8,074 nucleotides of DNA from assembly GCA_002323995.1 (NCBI GenBank), contig DCQY01000062.1, forward strand, positions 1 to 8,074. The letters run 5' to 3'. Source of the DNA: Akkermansiaceae bacterium UBA1506. GTDB taxonomy: Bacteria > Verrucomicrobiota > Verrucomicrobiia > Verrucomicrobiales > DEV007. The notes beneath the pieces are model-generated. The model was not told the DNA's origin, made no database searches, and was given only the letters and a program-made list of their open reading frames with translations. Below, one piece after another: positions 1 through 6,282 of the stretch. The position numbers and the translations under genes were made by a program. The stretch's first letter is position 1; every line of letters begins with the position of its first letter.

Positions 1-37
1 AAATTGCTAAATGGAACAACCAACGCTGGAGGTAAGT

Positions 38-60
38 ATTGAATCAAGAGGGTATTCAAT
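38..60 (-). repeat. 7-bp inverted repeat across the acs stop codon
   Basis: ATTGAAT (38-44) and ATTCAAT (54-60) are perfect complements around a 9-base loop, and the right arm contains the acs stop codon (56-58). The stem is A/T-rich and has no following T-run on the minus strand, so it is a poor intrinsic terminator. It could be a weak 3'-end hairpin or chance. Nothing else is recognisable in bases 1-55. Confidence 0.3.
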
Positions 61-2002
61 CTTCCTTCTGTAAACTGGCGACGACATTAAAGTCCTCTAA
101 CGTGGTTGTATCGCCCTTAACTTCGCCGCCGGAAACAATTTCCTTGAGGAGGCGCCGCATAATTTTCCCACTCCGAGTTTTTGGGAGGGCTTGAGTAAAG
201 CGAATGTCGTCTGGCTTTGCGATGGCTCCAATTTCGGCTCCGACGTGCTGGCGAAGTTCTGATGCTAACTCATCACCATGATCGATGCCTTCTTTAAGCG
301 TGACAAATGCGACAACCGCCTGCCCCTTAATATCGTGCGGGCGCCCGACCACTGCTGCCTCAGCGACCACTTCGTGGGAAACAAGCGCGCTTTCAACCTC
401 AGCCGTTCCGAGTCGGTGGCCAGAAACGTTTAGGACATCGTCTAGGCGTCCAACGATCCAGAAATAATTGTCGTCATCGGTTCTAGCCCCGTCACCGGCG
501 AGGTAAATGCCCTCATATTCGTTCCAGTAAGTCTCTTTAAAACGCTCTGGATCCCCGTAAATCGTACGTAGCATGCTGGGCCATGGCTGCCGAATAACAA
601 GCTTGCCTCCCTCATTTGGGCCGCACTCTTCGCCAGTTTCATCAAGTATTGCTGCATCGATACCAAGAAAGGGGCGGGTCGCGGTTCCGGGCTTAAGTGG
701 AGTAGCGCCTGGAAGAGGGGTGATCATGATTGCTCCCGTCTCTGTCTGCCACCATGTATCAACGATAGGGCAGCGTCCGGCGCCAATCTTCTCATGATAC
801 CACATCCAGGCCTCAGGGTTGATCGGTTCGCCGACTGTTCCAAGAAGACGGAGAGAGCTTAGATCGTGCTTCTCGACATGATGGTCGCCTGCTTTAATGA
901 ATGCGCGAATCGCTGTCGGTGCGGTATAGAAAATGGTGACCTTATATTCAGCTACGATCTGCCAGAAGCGATCCCAGTCGGGTTGATTGGGTGCTCCCTC
1001 ATACATCACCTGGGCAGCGCCATTCGCCATAGGGCCGTAGACAATATAGCTGTGACCGGTGATCCATCCAACGTCGGCCGTGCACCAATAAATATCATCT
1101 GGCTGATGATCAAAAACATATTTGAAAGTCGTGGCGGTAGCGGTGAGATAGCCACCGGTTGTATGCAGAATCCCCTTAGGTTTTCCGGTTGAGCCTGAGG
1201 TGTAGAGAATAAAAAGGGGGTGCTCGGCATCAAATCCTTGGGCAGGGCAATAATCAGATACATCCGCGATGACTTCGTGCCACCAAGCATCTCGTCCCTC
1301 AGTCATCTTGATTTCGTTCTCGCAGCGTTTGAGAACAAATACGGTTTCAACCGCATCGTAATTTTCGAGAGCTTCATCGACGTTGGCCTTTAGCGGCACG
1401 ACGCTGCCGCGGCGCCAGCCTCCGTCAGCCGTAATAATGGCAGTGGCCTTGGAATCCTCGAGGCGATCTTTGATCGAAGTTGCAGAGAATCCACCGAATA
1501 CAACGGAGTGAACAGCTCCAATACGAGCGCAGGCCAACATAGCGATGGCAGCTTCTGGAACCATCGGCATGTAGATAAGAATTCGATCCCCGGGCTTAAT
1601 ACCGCGGGCTATCATCGCATTGGCAAAGCGGCAGGTTTCACCGAGAAGTTCCGAATACGTGATGTTTCGGGTGTCACCGGGCTCGCCGACCCAGTATATT
1701 GCGACCTCATCACCGCGCCCGGCATCAACATGGCGATCGAGGCAGTTTTCCGCGGCGTTGATCTTGCCGCCATCAAACCACTTTGCGAAAGGAGCATTCT
1801 CCCAATCAAGGACGGTATGCCACGGCTTCTGCCAGGTCAATTCGGCAGCTTGCATCGCCCAGAATGCCTCTGGGTCACCGATTGACTGCGCGTGAAGCTG
1901 CTCATATTCATCCATCGACTTGATGTGCGCTTTGGATGAGAAATCTGGTAAAGGAGAGAAGACTCGATTTTCTTTCTGAAGCGATTCGATATTGTTACTC
2001 AT
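56..2002 (-). CDS. acs: Acetyl-CoA synthetase (acetate--CoA ligase, AMP-forming)
   Basis: Cytosolic enzyme that activates acetate with ATP to acetyl-AMP and then to acetyl-CoA, feeding acetate into central metabolism. At 648 residues it has the usual full length for Acs. The N-terminal Acs-type region is followed by the adenylate-forming core: the P-loop-like motif YTSGSTGKPKG at 267-277 and WWQTETG at 417-423. The second Trp (W418) lines up with the Trp that limits the pocket to acetate in Salmonella Acs (Trp414). The GDGARTDDD and GRLDDVLNVSGHR segments (503-530) lead into the mobile C-terminal domain. K613 in PKTRSGKIMRR matches the catalytic lysine that protein acetyltransferases modify (Lys609 in Salmonella), so acetylation control is plausible. 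The ATG at 2002 gives the expected N-terminus, although no Shine-Dalgarno precedes it. The gene appears monocistronic: the upstream gene on the same strand is cut off by a terminator at 2295-2326. Confidence 0.96.
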   Translation of the reverse strand: MSNNIESLQKENRVFSPLPDFSSKAHIKSMDEYEQLHAQSIGDPEAFWAMQAAELTWQKPWHTVLDWENAPFAKWFDGGKINAAENCLDRHVDAGRGDEVAIYWVGEPGDTRNITYSELLGETCRFANAMIARGIKPGDRILIYMPMVPEAAIAMLACARIGAVHSVVFGGFSATSIKDRLEDSKATAIITADGGWRRGSVVPLKANVDEALENYDAVETVFVLKRCENEIKMTEGRDAWWHEVIADVSDYCPAQGFDAEHPLFILYTSGSTGKPKGILHTTGGYLTATATTFKYVFDHQPDDIYWCTADVGWITGHSYIVYGPMANGAAQVMYEGAPNQPDWDRFWQIVAEYKVTIFYTAPTAIRAFIKAGDHHVEKHDLSSLRLLGTVGEPINPEAWMWYHEKIGAGRCPIVDTWWQTETGAIMITPLPGATPLKPGTATRPFLGIDAAILDETGEECGPNEGGKLVIRQPWPSMLRTIYGDPERFKETYWNEYEGIYLAGDGARTDDDNYFWIVGRLDDVLNVSGHRLGTAEVESALVSHEVVAEAAVVGRPHDIKGQAVVAFVTLKEGIDHGDELASELRQHVGAEIGAIAKPDDIRFTQALPKTRSGKIMRRLLKEIVSGGEVKGDTTTLEDFNVVASLQKED

Positions 2003-2347
2003 GGGAGTTGGGATTGAGGCCGGGAAGCTACCAAGAGAGCTTTGAAATTGAAACGGTAAAATTGGCCTGATTTAGGCCGTGAGTCCTATTCGAACGATAA
2101 AACGAATCCAAAAGGCAGGGATCGATGAAAAGCAGGAGACTAGGAGGCTGCAGGGGAGACAGTTGAGTCCATATCCAAGAAAGTGGTGAGGGGAAGGAAA
2201 GTTCACCGCAGCTTCAAGCTTTATCTTACCGCTTTTCGGCAGGCTCAGAAAATGGACTAGGAGCTTTCCTTCTGTCTTTTTATGACGACATCATAAAAAC
2301 GGCTGCTCGGTTCAGAGCAGCCGTTTCGCGAAAACTCACCGTTCGAT
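2003..2347. other. Gene-free gap between acs and the isomerase gene
   Basis: No credible coding region lies in this 345-base gap. It must hold the acs promoter on the minus strand, but I see no convincing -35/-10 pair. Short inverted repeats upstream of acs are GGCCT/AGGCC (2064-2068, 2074-2078) and ATTCG/CGAAT (2088-2092, 2103-2107). Each has only five base pairs and could be chance, a leader hairpin or an operator. The isomerase end of the gap holds a clear terminator, listed separately. Confidence 0.6.
2295..2326 (-). terminator. Intrinsic terminator of the isomerase gene
   Basis: A perfect 12-base-pair stem is formed by AAACGGCTGCTC (2297-2308) and GAGCAGCCGTTT (2315-2326), with a six-base loop. 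Read on the minus strand, it starts 22 bases after the stop at 2348 and ends in a run of five T (2299 down to 2295). The T-run exists only on the minus side, so it serves the isomerase gene and separates its transcript from acs. Confidence 0.88.
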
Positions 2348-3364
2348 TCAAACAGCATCTCGCGCGTCAATCATCGACTTGAGAATTGTATTCCAAGTGT
2401 CCCCATTCTCGAGCATCTCATTAGGGAACATACAGCCGTCCCAGCAAATATGTTCGATGCCGCGGTCGGCGTAGTCCTTCAGCCAGTAGGAGGTGCAGCG
2501 AGTGATGTCGAGTTTACCGTTAGGATCGTCGGCTGGGCAGTGTTTGCCAGTCTTGTCGTGGCTGCCAGCTCCGTGAACCGAACCGTCGTTCTGGGCGACG
2601 TGGAAATCAATCGTCCAAGGCCGAAGCTTGTCCGTCATTTCCTCGTAGGCCGCATAGAATTCTTCCTCGGTGTAGCCGTCCTGAAGAAGGGCATGCTCGG
2701 GAGCGTTGTAACCACGGAGGTAAAGGTAAGTGTGAGCGAGGTCAGCCTGGAATCCGAGCGTCTCTGGCATCCCGACTTCTTCGAGGAGGTCGAGCATGTC
2801 TTTCCAGCTGTGCATTCCGGCCCAGCATATTTCACCTTCAGCAGCAAGGCGCTCACCGTGGTCCGCAGCTATCTTGGCGGCCTCCCGAAAAGTTGCGGCG
2901 ATTCGCTTGGTGTTGGTAGCTGGATCCTCCCGCCACTTCTCGACACCGAACTCAGCGGAATCAATGCGGATGACACCGCGTTTGCGAACGCCATGATCAT
3001 TGAATACACCGGCAATACGGCAACCAACTTTAACAGCTTCGAGAAACTTCTTCTGCGATTCGTCGTCGCCCATGGCGGAATCACCAACGGTGCCACCCCA
3101 TACCGGTGCGACGAGAGAACCGACGTCAAAGCCATAACCGGCAATCGTATCGGCGATTCCTCTCAGTTCTTCGTCATTGGCATACGGATCGGTGTGAGGG
3201 TGGAAAAGAAAATAGTCGATCCCCTCGTATTTTTGACCGTCTACCTCGGCGGCTGCGGTGAGTTCCAGCATCCGCTCGAGAGAGATTGGGGGTTCTTGGC
3301 CTTCCTCGTCGCCTTTTCCGACGAGACCGGGCCACATGGCATTGTGCAGTTTCAGTGAAGACAT
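2348..3364 (-). CDS. Sugar phosphate isomerase/epimerase-like TIM-barrel protein
   Basis: A cytosolic 338-residue protein with no signal peptide or membrane segment. It resembles the xylose isomerase-like / AP-endonuclease-2 TIM-barrel superfamily, whose members isomerise or epimerise sugars or related polyols using a divalent metal. Visible barrel elements are FLFHPHTDP (52-60), EGEICWAG with E176 and E178, QADLAHTYLYL with D208 and H211, IDFHVAQNDGSVHG with H255 and H264, and a late EHICWDG segment (304-310). E178, D208, H255 and E304 or D309 are plausible metal ligands, judged from the superfamily pattern rather than an alignment. The second half is rich in His and Cys (H264, H269, H275, C276, C290, C307, C311). 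The ATG at 3364 is supported by an AGGA Shine-Dalgarno five bases upstream (3370-3373). It stands alone between its own terminator and a divergent promoter region. The substrate cannot be told from the sequence; a sugar acid or inositol-derivative enzyme is an alternative. Confidence 0.82.
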   Translation of the reverse strand: MSSLKLHNAMWPGLVGKGDEEGQEPPISLERMLELTAAAEVDGQKYEGIDYFLFHPHTDPYANDEELRGIADTIAGYGFDVGSLVAPVWGGTVGDSAMGDDESQKKFLEAVKVGCRIAGVFNDHGVRKRGVIRIDSAEFGVEKWREDPATNTKRIAATFREAAKIAADHGERLAAEGEICWAGMHSWKDMLDLLEEVGMPETLGFQADLAHTYLYLRGYNAPEHALLQDGYTEEEFYAAYEEMTDKLRPWTIDFHVAQNDGSVHGAGSHDKTGKHCPADDPNGKLDITRCTSYWLKDYADRGIEHICWDGCMFPNEMLENGDTWNTILKSMIDARDAV

Positions 3365-3602
3365 TTATTTCCTGGGTAGAGGGATATATTCGTAAGAGGC
3401 AGGTAGAATACATGAAGCCCAAATCAGGGCAAGGCAGAAGCCCCTCCTGATGTATCAAGTTTGGCTAAAATAATATAGAAGACTGAGAGTTCATCGTGGG
3501 ATCGCGTAACGCAGAAAGACAAGGCTTCCGTGGTTGACTTCAATTCGGCTATCGCGGAATGTTTTGTCGTTCCGTGCCCGATCCGTGGGTCTACTTCCTA
3601 GT
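3365..3602. promoter_or_regulatory. Divergent intergenic region (isomerase / PpiA-like operon)
   Basis: These 238 bases separate two genes that face away from each other, so both promoters should lie here. On the minus strand, an AGGA ribosome binding site for the isomerase occupies 3370-3373. On the plus strand, TTGACT (3534-3539) is the best -35-like element, but the -10 position 17 bases on (GAATGT, 3557-3562) is poor. CGGAA/TTCCG (3555-3559, 3570-3574) is a weak inverted repeat. The region reads open from a TTG at 3534 into the next gene, but the signal peptide places the true start at 3603. Confidence 0.5.
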
Positions 3603-4226
3603 ATGACAATGAAGTTCACAAAAACAAACCTGTTGGCGGGTGCTGTAGCGCTCGGTTTTTCCTTTTCCGCTCTTGCGGGGCCTAAAGTGGTGTTACACAC
3701 AAGCCTCGGAGATATCACGCTCGAGCTCAATGAAGAGAAGTCTCCAAAAACAGTCGCTAACTTCCTTAGTTACGTCGATGAAGGCTTCTACACGAATACC
3801 GTTTTTCATCGCGTCATCGAAGGTTTCATGGTCCAAGGAGGTGGGTTCGAATTGCATTCGGACGGCAAAATTGAACAAAAAGAGGTAAAGGCACCGGTCC
3901 AAAACGAAGCCAAAAACGGGCTCAAAAACAAGCGGGGATCCATAGCGATGGCTCGGACCAGCGATCCTCACAGTGCTACTGCCCAGTTTTTCATCAATGA
4001 CGGAGACAACAACAATTTGGATTTCCCTTCCTTTGACGGATGGGGATACGCTGTTTTTGGGGAGGTCGTGGAGGGCCTTGATGTGGTCGACAAAATCGCC
4101 GATGTGGCGACAGGAACAAAGGTTTTGCACGCTCGCATGGGGGGTCAGACCATGGAGCGAGCGATGAAAGATGTGCCCAACGAAAATGTCGTCATCAAAT
4201 CAGTTGAAAAGATTGATGAACAATAA
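3603..4226 (+). CDS. Exported cyclophilin-type peptidylprolyl isomerase, PpiA-like
   Basis: Catalyses cis-trans isomerisation of peptidyl-proline bonds, probably in the periplasm. From the ATG at 3603 it has 207 residues. A signal peptide is clear: basic K4 and K7, a hydrophobic stretch at about 9-24, and a likely cleavage after ALA at A25. The mature part is one cyclophilin domain: FHRVIEGFMVQGGG with the catalytic Arg at R70 and Q78, then SATAQFFIN and FDGWGYAVFGEVVEG. This is the short bacterial PpiA pattern rather than the eukaryotic cyclophilin A pattern. The frame stays open upstream to a TTG at 3534, but those extra 23 residues would bury the signal peptide, so 3603 (or the ATG at 3609) is preferred. 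No Shine-Dalgarno is visible. It lies 24 bases before a second cyclophilin gene and very likely shares its transcript. Confidence 0.92.
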   Translation: MTMKFTKTNLLAGAVALGFSFSALAGPKVVLHTSLGDITLELNEEKSPKTVANFLSYVDEGFYTNTVFHRVIEGFMVQGGGFELHSDGKIEQKEVKAPVQNEAKNGLKNKRGSIAMARTSDPHSATAQFFINDGDNNNLDFPSFDGWGYAVFGEVVEGLDVVDKIADVATGTKVLHARMGGQTMERAMKDVPNENVVIKSVEKIDEQ

Positions 4227-4250
4227 GTTAAGATTCTTTTTTATACGTTT

Positions 4251-4763
4251 ATGAGTGAAGAAACTACTGACCTACCGCGCGTGTTTTTTGACATGGAAGC
4301 GGACGGCGAGCCGGTTGGCCGTATTGTCATGGAACTGCGCAGCGACGTGGTTCCCAAAACTGCTGAAAATTTCCGTGCTCTCTGCACGGGAGAGAAAATG
4401 GGATTGAGCTACAAAGGGAGCCCATTCCACCGAGTGATACCCGATTTCATGTGCCAAGGCGGTGACATCACCAATGGTGACGGAACCGGCGGGCAATCGA
4501 TCTATGGTCGGCGGTTTGACGACGAGAATTTCGAACTGAAGCATACGGGACCTGGTATCCTCTCCATGGCGAACGCCGGCCCGGACACCAACGGTTCCCA
4601 ATTTTTCATTTGCACCGTGAAAACCGAGTGGCTTGACGGGAATCACACCGTTTTCGGAAATGTGGTCGAGGGGATGGACGTTGTCCAAAAGCTTGAAGAA
4701 CTCGGCAGCCGCAGTGGCAGCACCACCAAAGAGGTGATTGTTGCTGAATGTGGTCAACTTTAA
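4251..4763 (+). CDS. Eukaryotic-type cyclophilin (peptidylprolyl isomerase), cytosolic
   Basis: A 170-residue single-domain cyclophilin with no signal peptide, so a cytosolic prolyl isomerase. It follows vertebrate cyclophilin A closely through most of its length, for example VPKTAENFRALCTGEK, FMCQGGD, KHTGPGILSMANAGP, TNGSQFFIC, KTEWLDG and the ECGQL C-terminus. Active-site residues match by position: R61 (CypA Arg55), F66 (Phe60), M67, Q69 (Gln63), F119 (Phe113), W127 (Trp121) and H132 (His126). The Trp is the residue associated with cyclosporin A binding, so the drug may bind; that is an inference. A one-residue insertion occurs near 50-52 relative to human CypA. It starts 24 bases after the PpiA-like gene, with a T-rich gap, no Shine-Dalgarno and no terminator between them. 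An intrinsic terminator follows at 4784-4828. Base composition does not differ obviously from its neighbours, so recent transfer is not evident. Confidence 0.95.
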   Translation: MSEETTDLPRVFFDMEADGEPVGRIVMELRSDVVPKTAENFRALCTGEKMGLSYKGSPFHRVIPDFMCQGGDITNGDGTGGQSIYGRRFDDENFELKHTGPGILSMANAGPDTNGSQFFICTVKTEWLDGNHTVFGNVVEGMDVVQKLEELGSRSGSTTKEVIVAECGQL

Positions 4764-4764
4764 T

Positions 4765-4807
4765 CAGATTCGAATTCAACTTTAAGACCGTCACCGGAGC
4801 GAATCTG
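4765..4807 (+). repeat. 8-bp inverted repeat interlocked with the terminator
   Basis: CAGATTCG (4765-4772) and CGAATCTG (4800-4807) are perfect complements. The left arm lies between the stop codon and the terminator hairpin, and the right arm lies inside the hairpin's loop. The pairings therefore cross: both together would make a pseudoknot, or the outer pairing could enclose the left terminator arm and compete with it. The function is unknown. Confidence 0.5.
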
Positions 4808-4828
4808 TTCTGATGGCGGTCTTTTTTT
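4784..4828 (+). terminator. Intrinsic terminator of the cyclophilin operon
   Basis: AAGACCG (4784-4790) pairs with CGGTCTT (4817-4823). The stem extends inward through a G-U, a C-G and an A-T pair to about ten base pairs. The loop is long (about 20 bases, 4794-4813). A seven-T run (4822-4828) follows, as expected for an intrinsic terminator on the plus strand. It begins 20 bases after the stop codon at 4763. Confidence 0.85.
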
Positions 4829-4855
4829 GGTGTAAAGACTACTGCTAGCTCTATT
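4827..4855 (+). promoter_or_regulatory. Candidate promoter of the FAD oxidoreductase gene
   Basis: TTGGTG (4827-4832) and TCTATT (4850-4855) are spaced by 17 bases and match the sigma-70 boxes at three and four of six positions. Transcription would then start at about 4861, the start codon itself, giving a leaderless message. The absence of a Shine-Dalgarno fits this. The boxes are weak, so this is only a candidate. Confidence 0.22.
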
Positions 4856-4860
4856 CGGAT

Positions 4861-6282
4861 ATGGCGAAGGAATACGATGCTGTGGTGATTGGCTCTGGCC
4901 CGAATGGACTAGCAGCTGCCGTGAGACTGGCTCAAGAGGGACAGTCTGTGCTGGTTTTGGAGGGACATGATGTGCCCGGCGGTGGCACGCGGACGACGGA
5001 GTTGACCCTGCCAGGTTATCTTCATGATGTCTGTTCTGCCATTCATCCTATGGGCTTGGCTTCGCCCTTTCTAAGTTCACTCCCACTGGAGCAATATGGG
5101 CTGGAATGGATTCACCCCGAAATCCCTCTAGCTCATGTCATGGATGACGGGGAAGCGGCGTTTCTGTATCGTTCGGTTGAGGACACTGCGGCCCAGTTTG
5201 ATCCAATTTCCCAAAATGCTTATCGAAAGCTGTTTCTCCCATTTCTCGCAAAGGCAAACGAACTTGTTCAAGACCTGCTGGCAGCGCCGCGGCCGCCCAA
5301 GAACCCGTTGCTTGTGGGTCGTTTCGGGTTCAGAGCACTTCCATCTGCTCTTGAGGCGGCCAGAGCTTGGTTCCCAAATGAAAAGGCCAGGGCTTTACTG
5401 GCAGGGAATGCCGCTCATGCTATCCTGCCACTCGATCGGCCCGTGTCTACCAATGCGATAGGGTTGATGCTGATGCTGATAGGGCATGCTTACGGGTGGC
5501 CGGTTGCAAAGGGAGGCTCACAACGCATTACTGAGGCGTTAATCAGGCATCTTGAGTCTCTCGGTGGGAAAGTGGAAACCGGTCGGCCGGTTTCGGACCT
5601 GTGTGAGTTACCCGGAGCGGCTGCTTACCTCTTTGATACTTCACCTTCCGCTTTGGCTGACATCGCGGGAGACCGCTTGCCTCAACATTTCTCTAAGCAA
5701 TTACGCAACTACCGTCACGGAGCTGGCATCTTTAAAATTGATTATGCTCTCAGCGGAGCGGTGCCGTGGAGCCATCCTGATTGCAGTCGAGCGGGAACGG
5801 TTCATATCGGAGGGACCATTGACGAAATCGCTCGATCAGAGCGAGAGATGTGGGAAGGGATCCACAGCGAGCGCCCCTTTGTACTCGCCGCTCAGCAGAG
5901 CGTCTGCGACAAAGGGCGTGCGCCGGAAGGTAAGCACACCTTCTGGGCCTACTGCCATGTTCCGAAAGGGTCAACTGTTGACATGACCGAAGCCATCGAG
6001 GGACAACTGGAGCGGTTTGCGCCCGGCTTTAAAGACTGTGTGCTCGAGCGCCACACCATGAATTGCGCGGACTATCAATCCTACAATGCCAACTTCATCG
6101 GAGGGGATATTATCGGAGGAGTTTCAGACTGGAGACAGATCGTGAGTCGACCTGTGGCAGGCATACGTCCTCACACCACTCCCGCGGCGGACATCTTCAT
6201 CTGTTCCGCGTCGACCCCGCCCGGAGCCGGCGTTCACGGCATGGGCGGTTATTGGGCTGCAGAAGAGGTGCTCCGCAATTAG
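4861..6282 (+). CDS. FAD-dependent oxidoreductase, phytoene dehydrogenase-like
   Basis: A 473-residue soluble flavoprotein of the phytoene desaturase / PYROXD2-like family (COG1233 type). The N-terminus carries the dinucleotide-binding fold: GSGPNG at 11-16 after a hydrophobic strand, E34 at the end of the second strand for the ribose of FAD, and GGGTRT at 40-45. The C-terminus has the family's FAD-contacting segment TPPGAGVHGMGGYWAAE (452-468). The middle is the variable substrate domain. No carotenoid gene such as crtB or crtY is nearby, and the protein is closer in character to the uncharacterised PYROXD2-like group, so a carotenoid role should not be assumed. The ATG at 4861 lies right before the nucleotide-binding fold and gives a standard N-terminus. 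It has no Shine-Dalgarno and follows the cyclophilin terminator, so it is probably its own unit. Its TAG stop overlaps the TAA stop of the convergent sulfatase gene. Confidence 0.88.
   Translation: MAKEYDAVVIGSGPNGLAAAVRLAQEGQSVLVLEGHDVPGGGTRTTELTLPGYLHDVCSAIHPMGLASPFLSSLPLEQYGLEWIHPEIPLAHVMDDGEAAFLYRSVEDTAAQFDPISQNAYRKLFLPFLAKANELVQDLLAAPRPPKNPLLVGRFGFRALPSALEAARAWFPNEKARALLAGNAAHAILPLDRPVSTNAIGLMLMLIGHAYGWPVAKGGSQRITEALIRHLESLGGKVETGRPVSDLCELPGAAAYLFDTSPSALADIAGDRLPQHFSKQLRNYRHGAGIFKIDYALSGAVPWSHPDCSRAGTVHIGGTIDEIARSEREMWEGIHSERPFVLAAQQSVCDKGRAPEGKHTFWAYCHVPKGSTVDMTEAIEGQLERFAPGFKDCVLERHTMNCADYQSYNANFIGGDIIGGVSDWRQIVSRPVAGIRPHTTPAADIFICSASTPPGAGVHGMGGYWAAEEVLRN

Noticed and set aside
866..1192. 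Plus-strand open frames inside acs (for example 866-1192 and 1508-1885)
   Set aside because: All are antisense to a full-length, motif-complete acetyl-CoA synthetase and show no domain of their own.
2153..2185. Ten-codon minus-strand reading frame upstream of acs as a possible leader peptide
   Set aside because: It has no Shine-Dalgarno, no runs of regulatory codons and no attenuator hairpin after it.
2450..3358. 302-codon open frame on the plus strand opposite the isomerase gene
   Set aside because: It lies wholly antisense to a gene with clear family motifs, a Shine-Dalgarno site and a terminator. Its translation shows no recognisable domain, so it looks like a by-product of codon bias.
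3534..3602. Upstream TTG start extending the PpiA-like protein by 23 residues
   Set aside because: The extension would place a non-hydrophobic, Arg-containing segment before a standard signal peptide. The TTG also coincides with a -35-like TTGACT.
4272..4757. 161-codon minus-strand frame opposite the second cyclophilin
   Set aside because: Antisense to an unmistakable cyclophilin coding region; no motif and no signals of its own.
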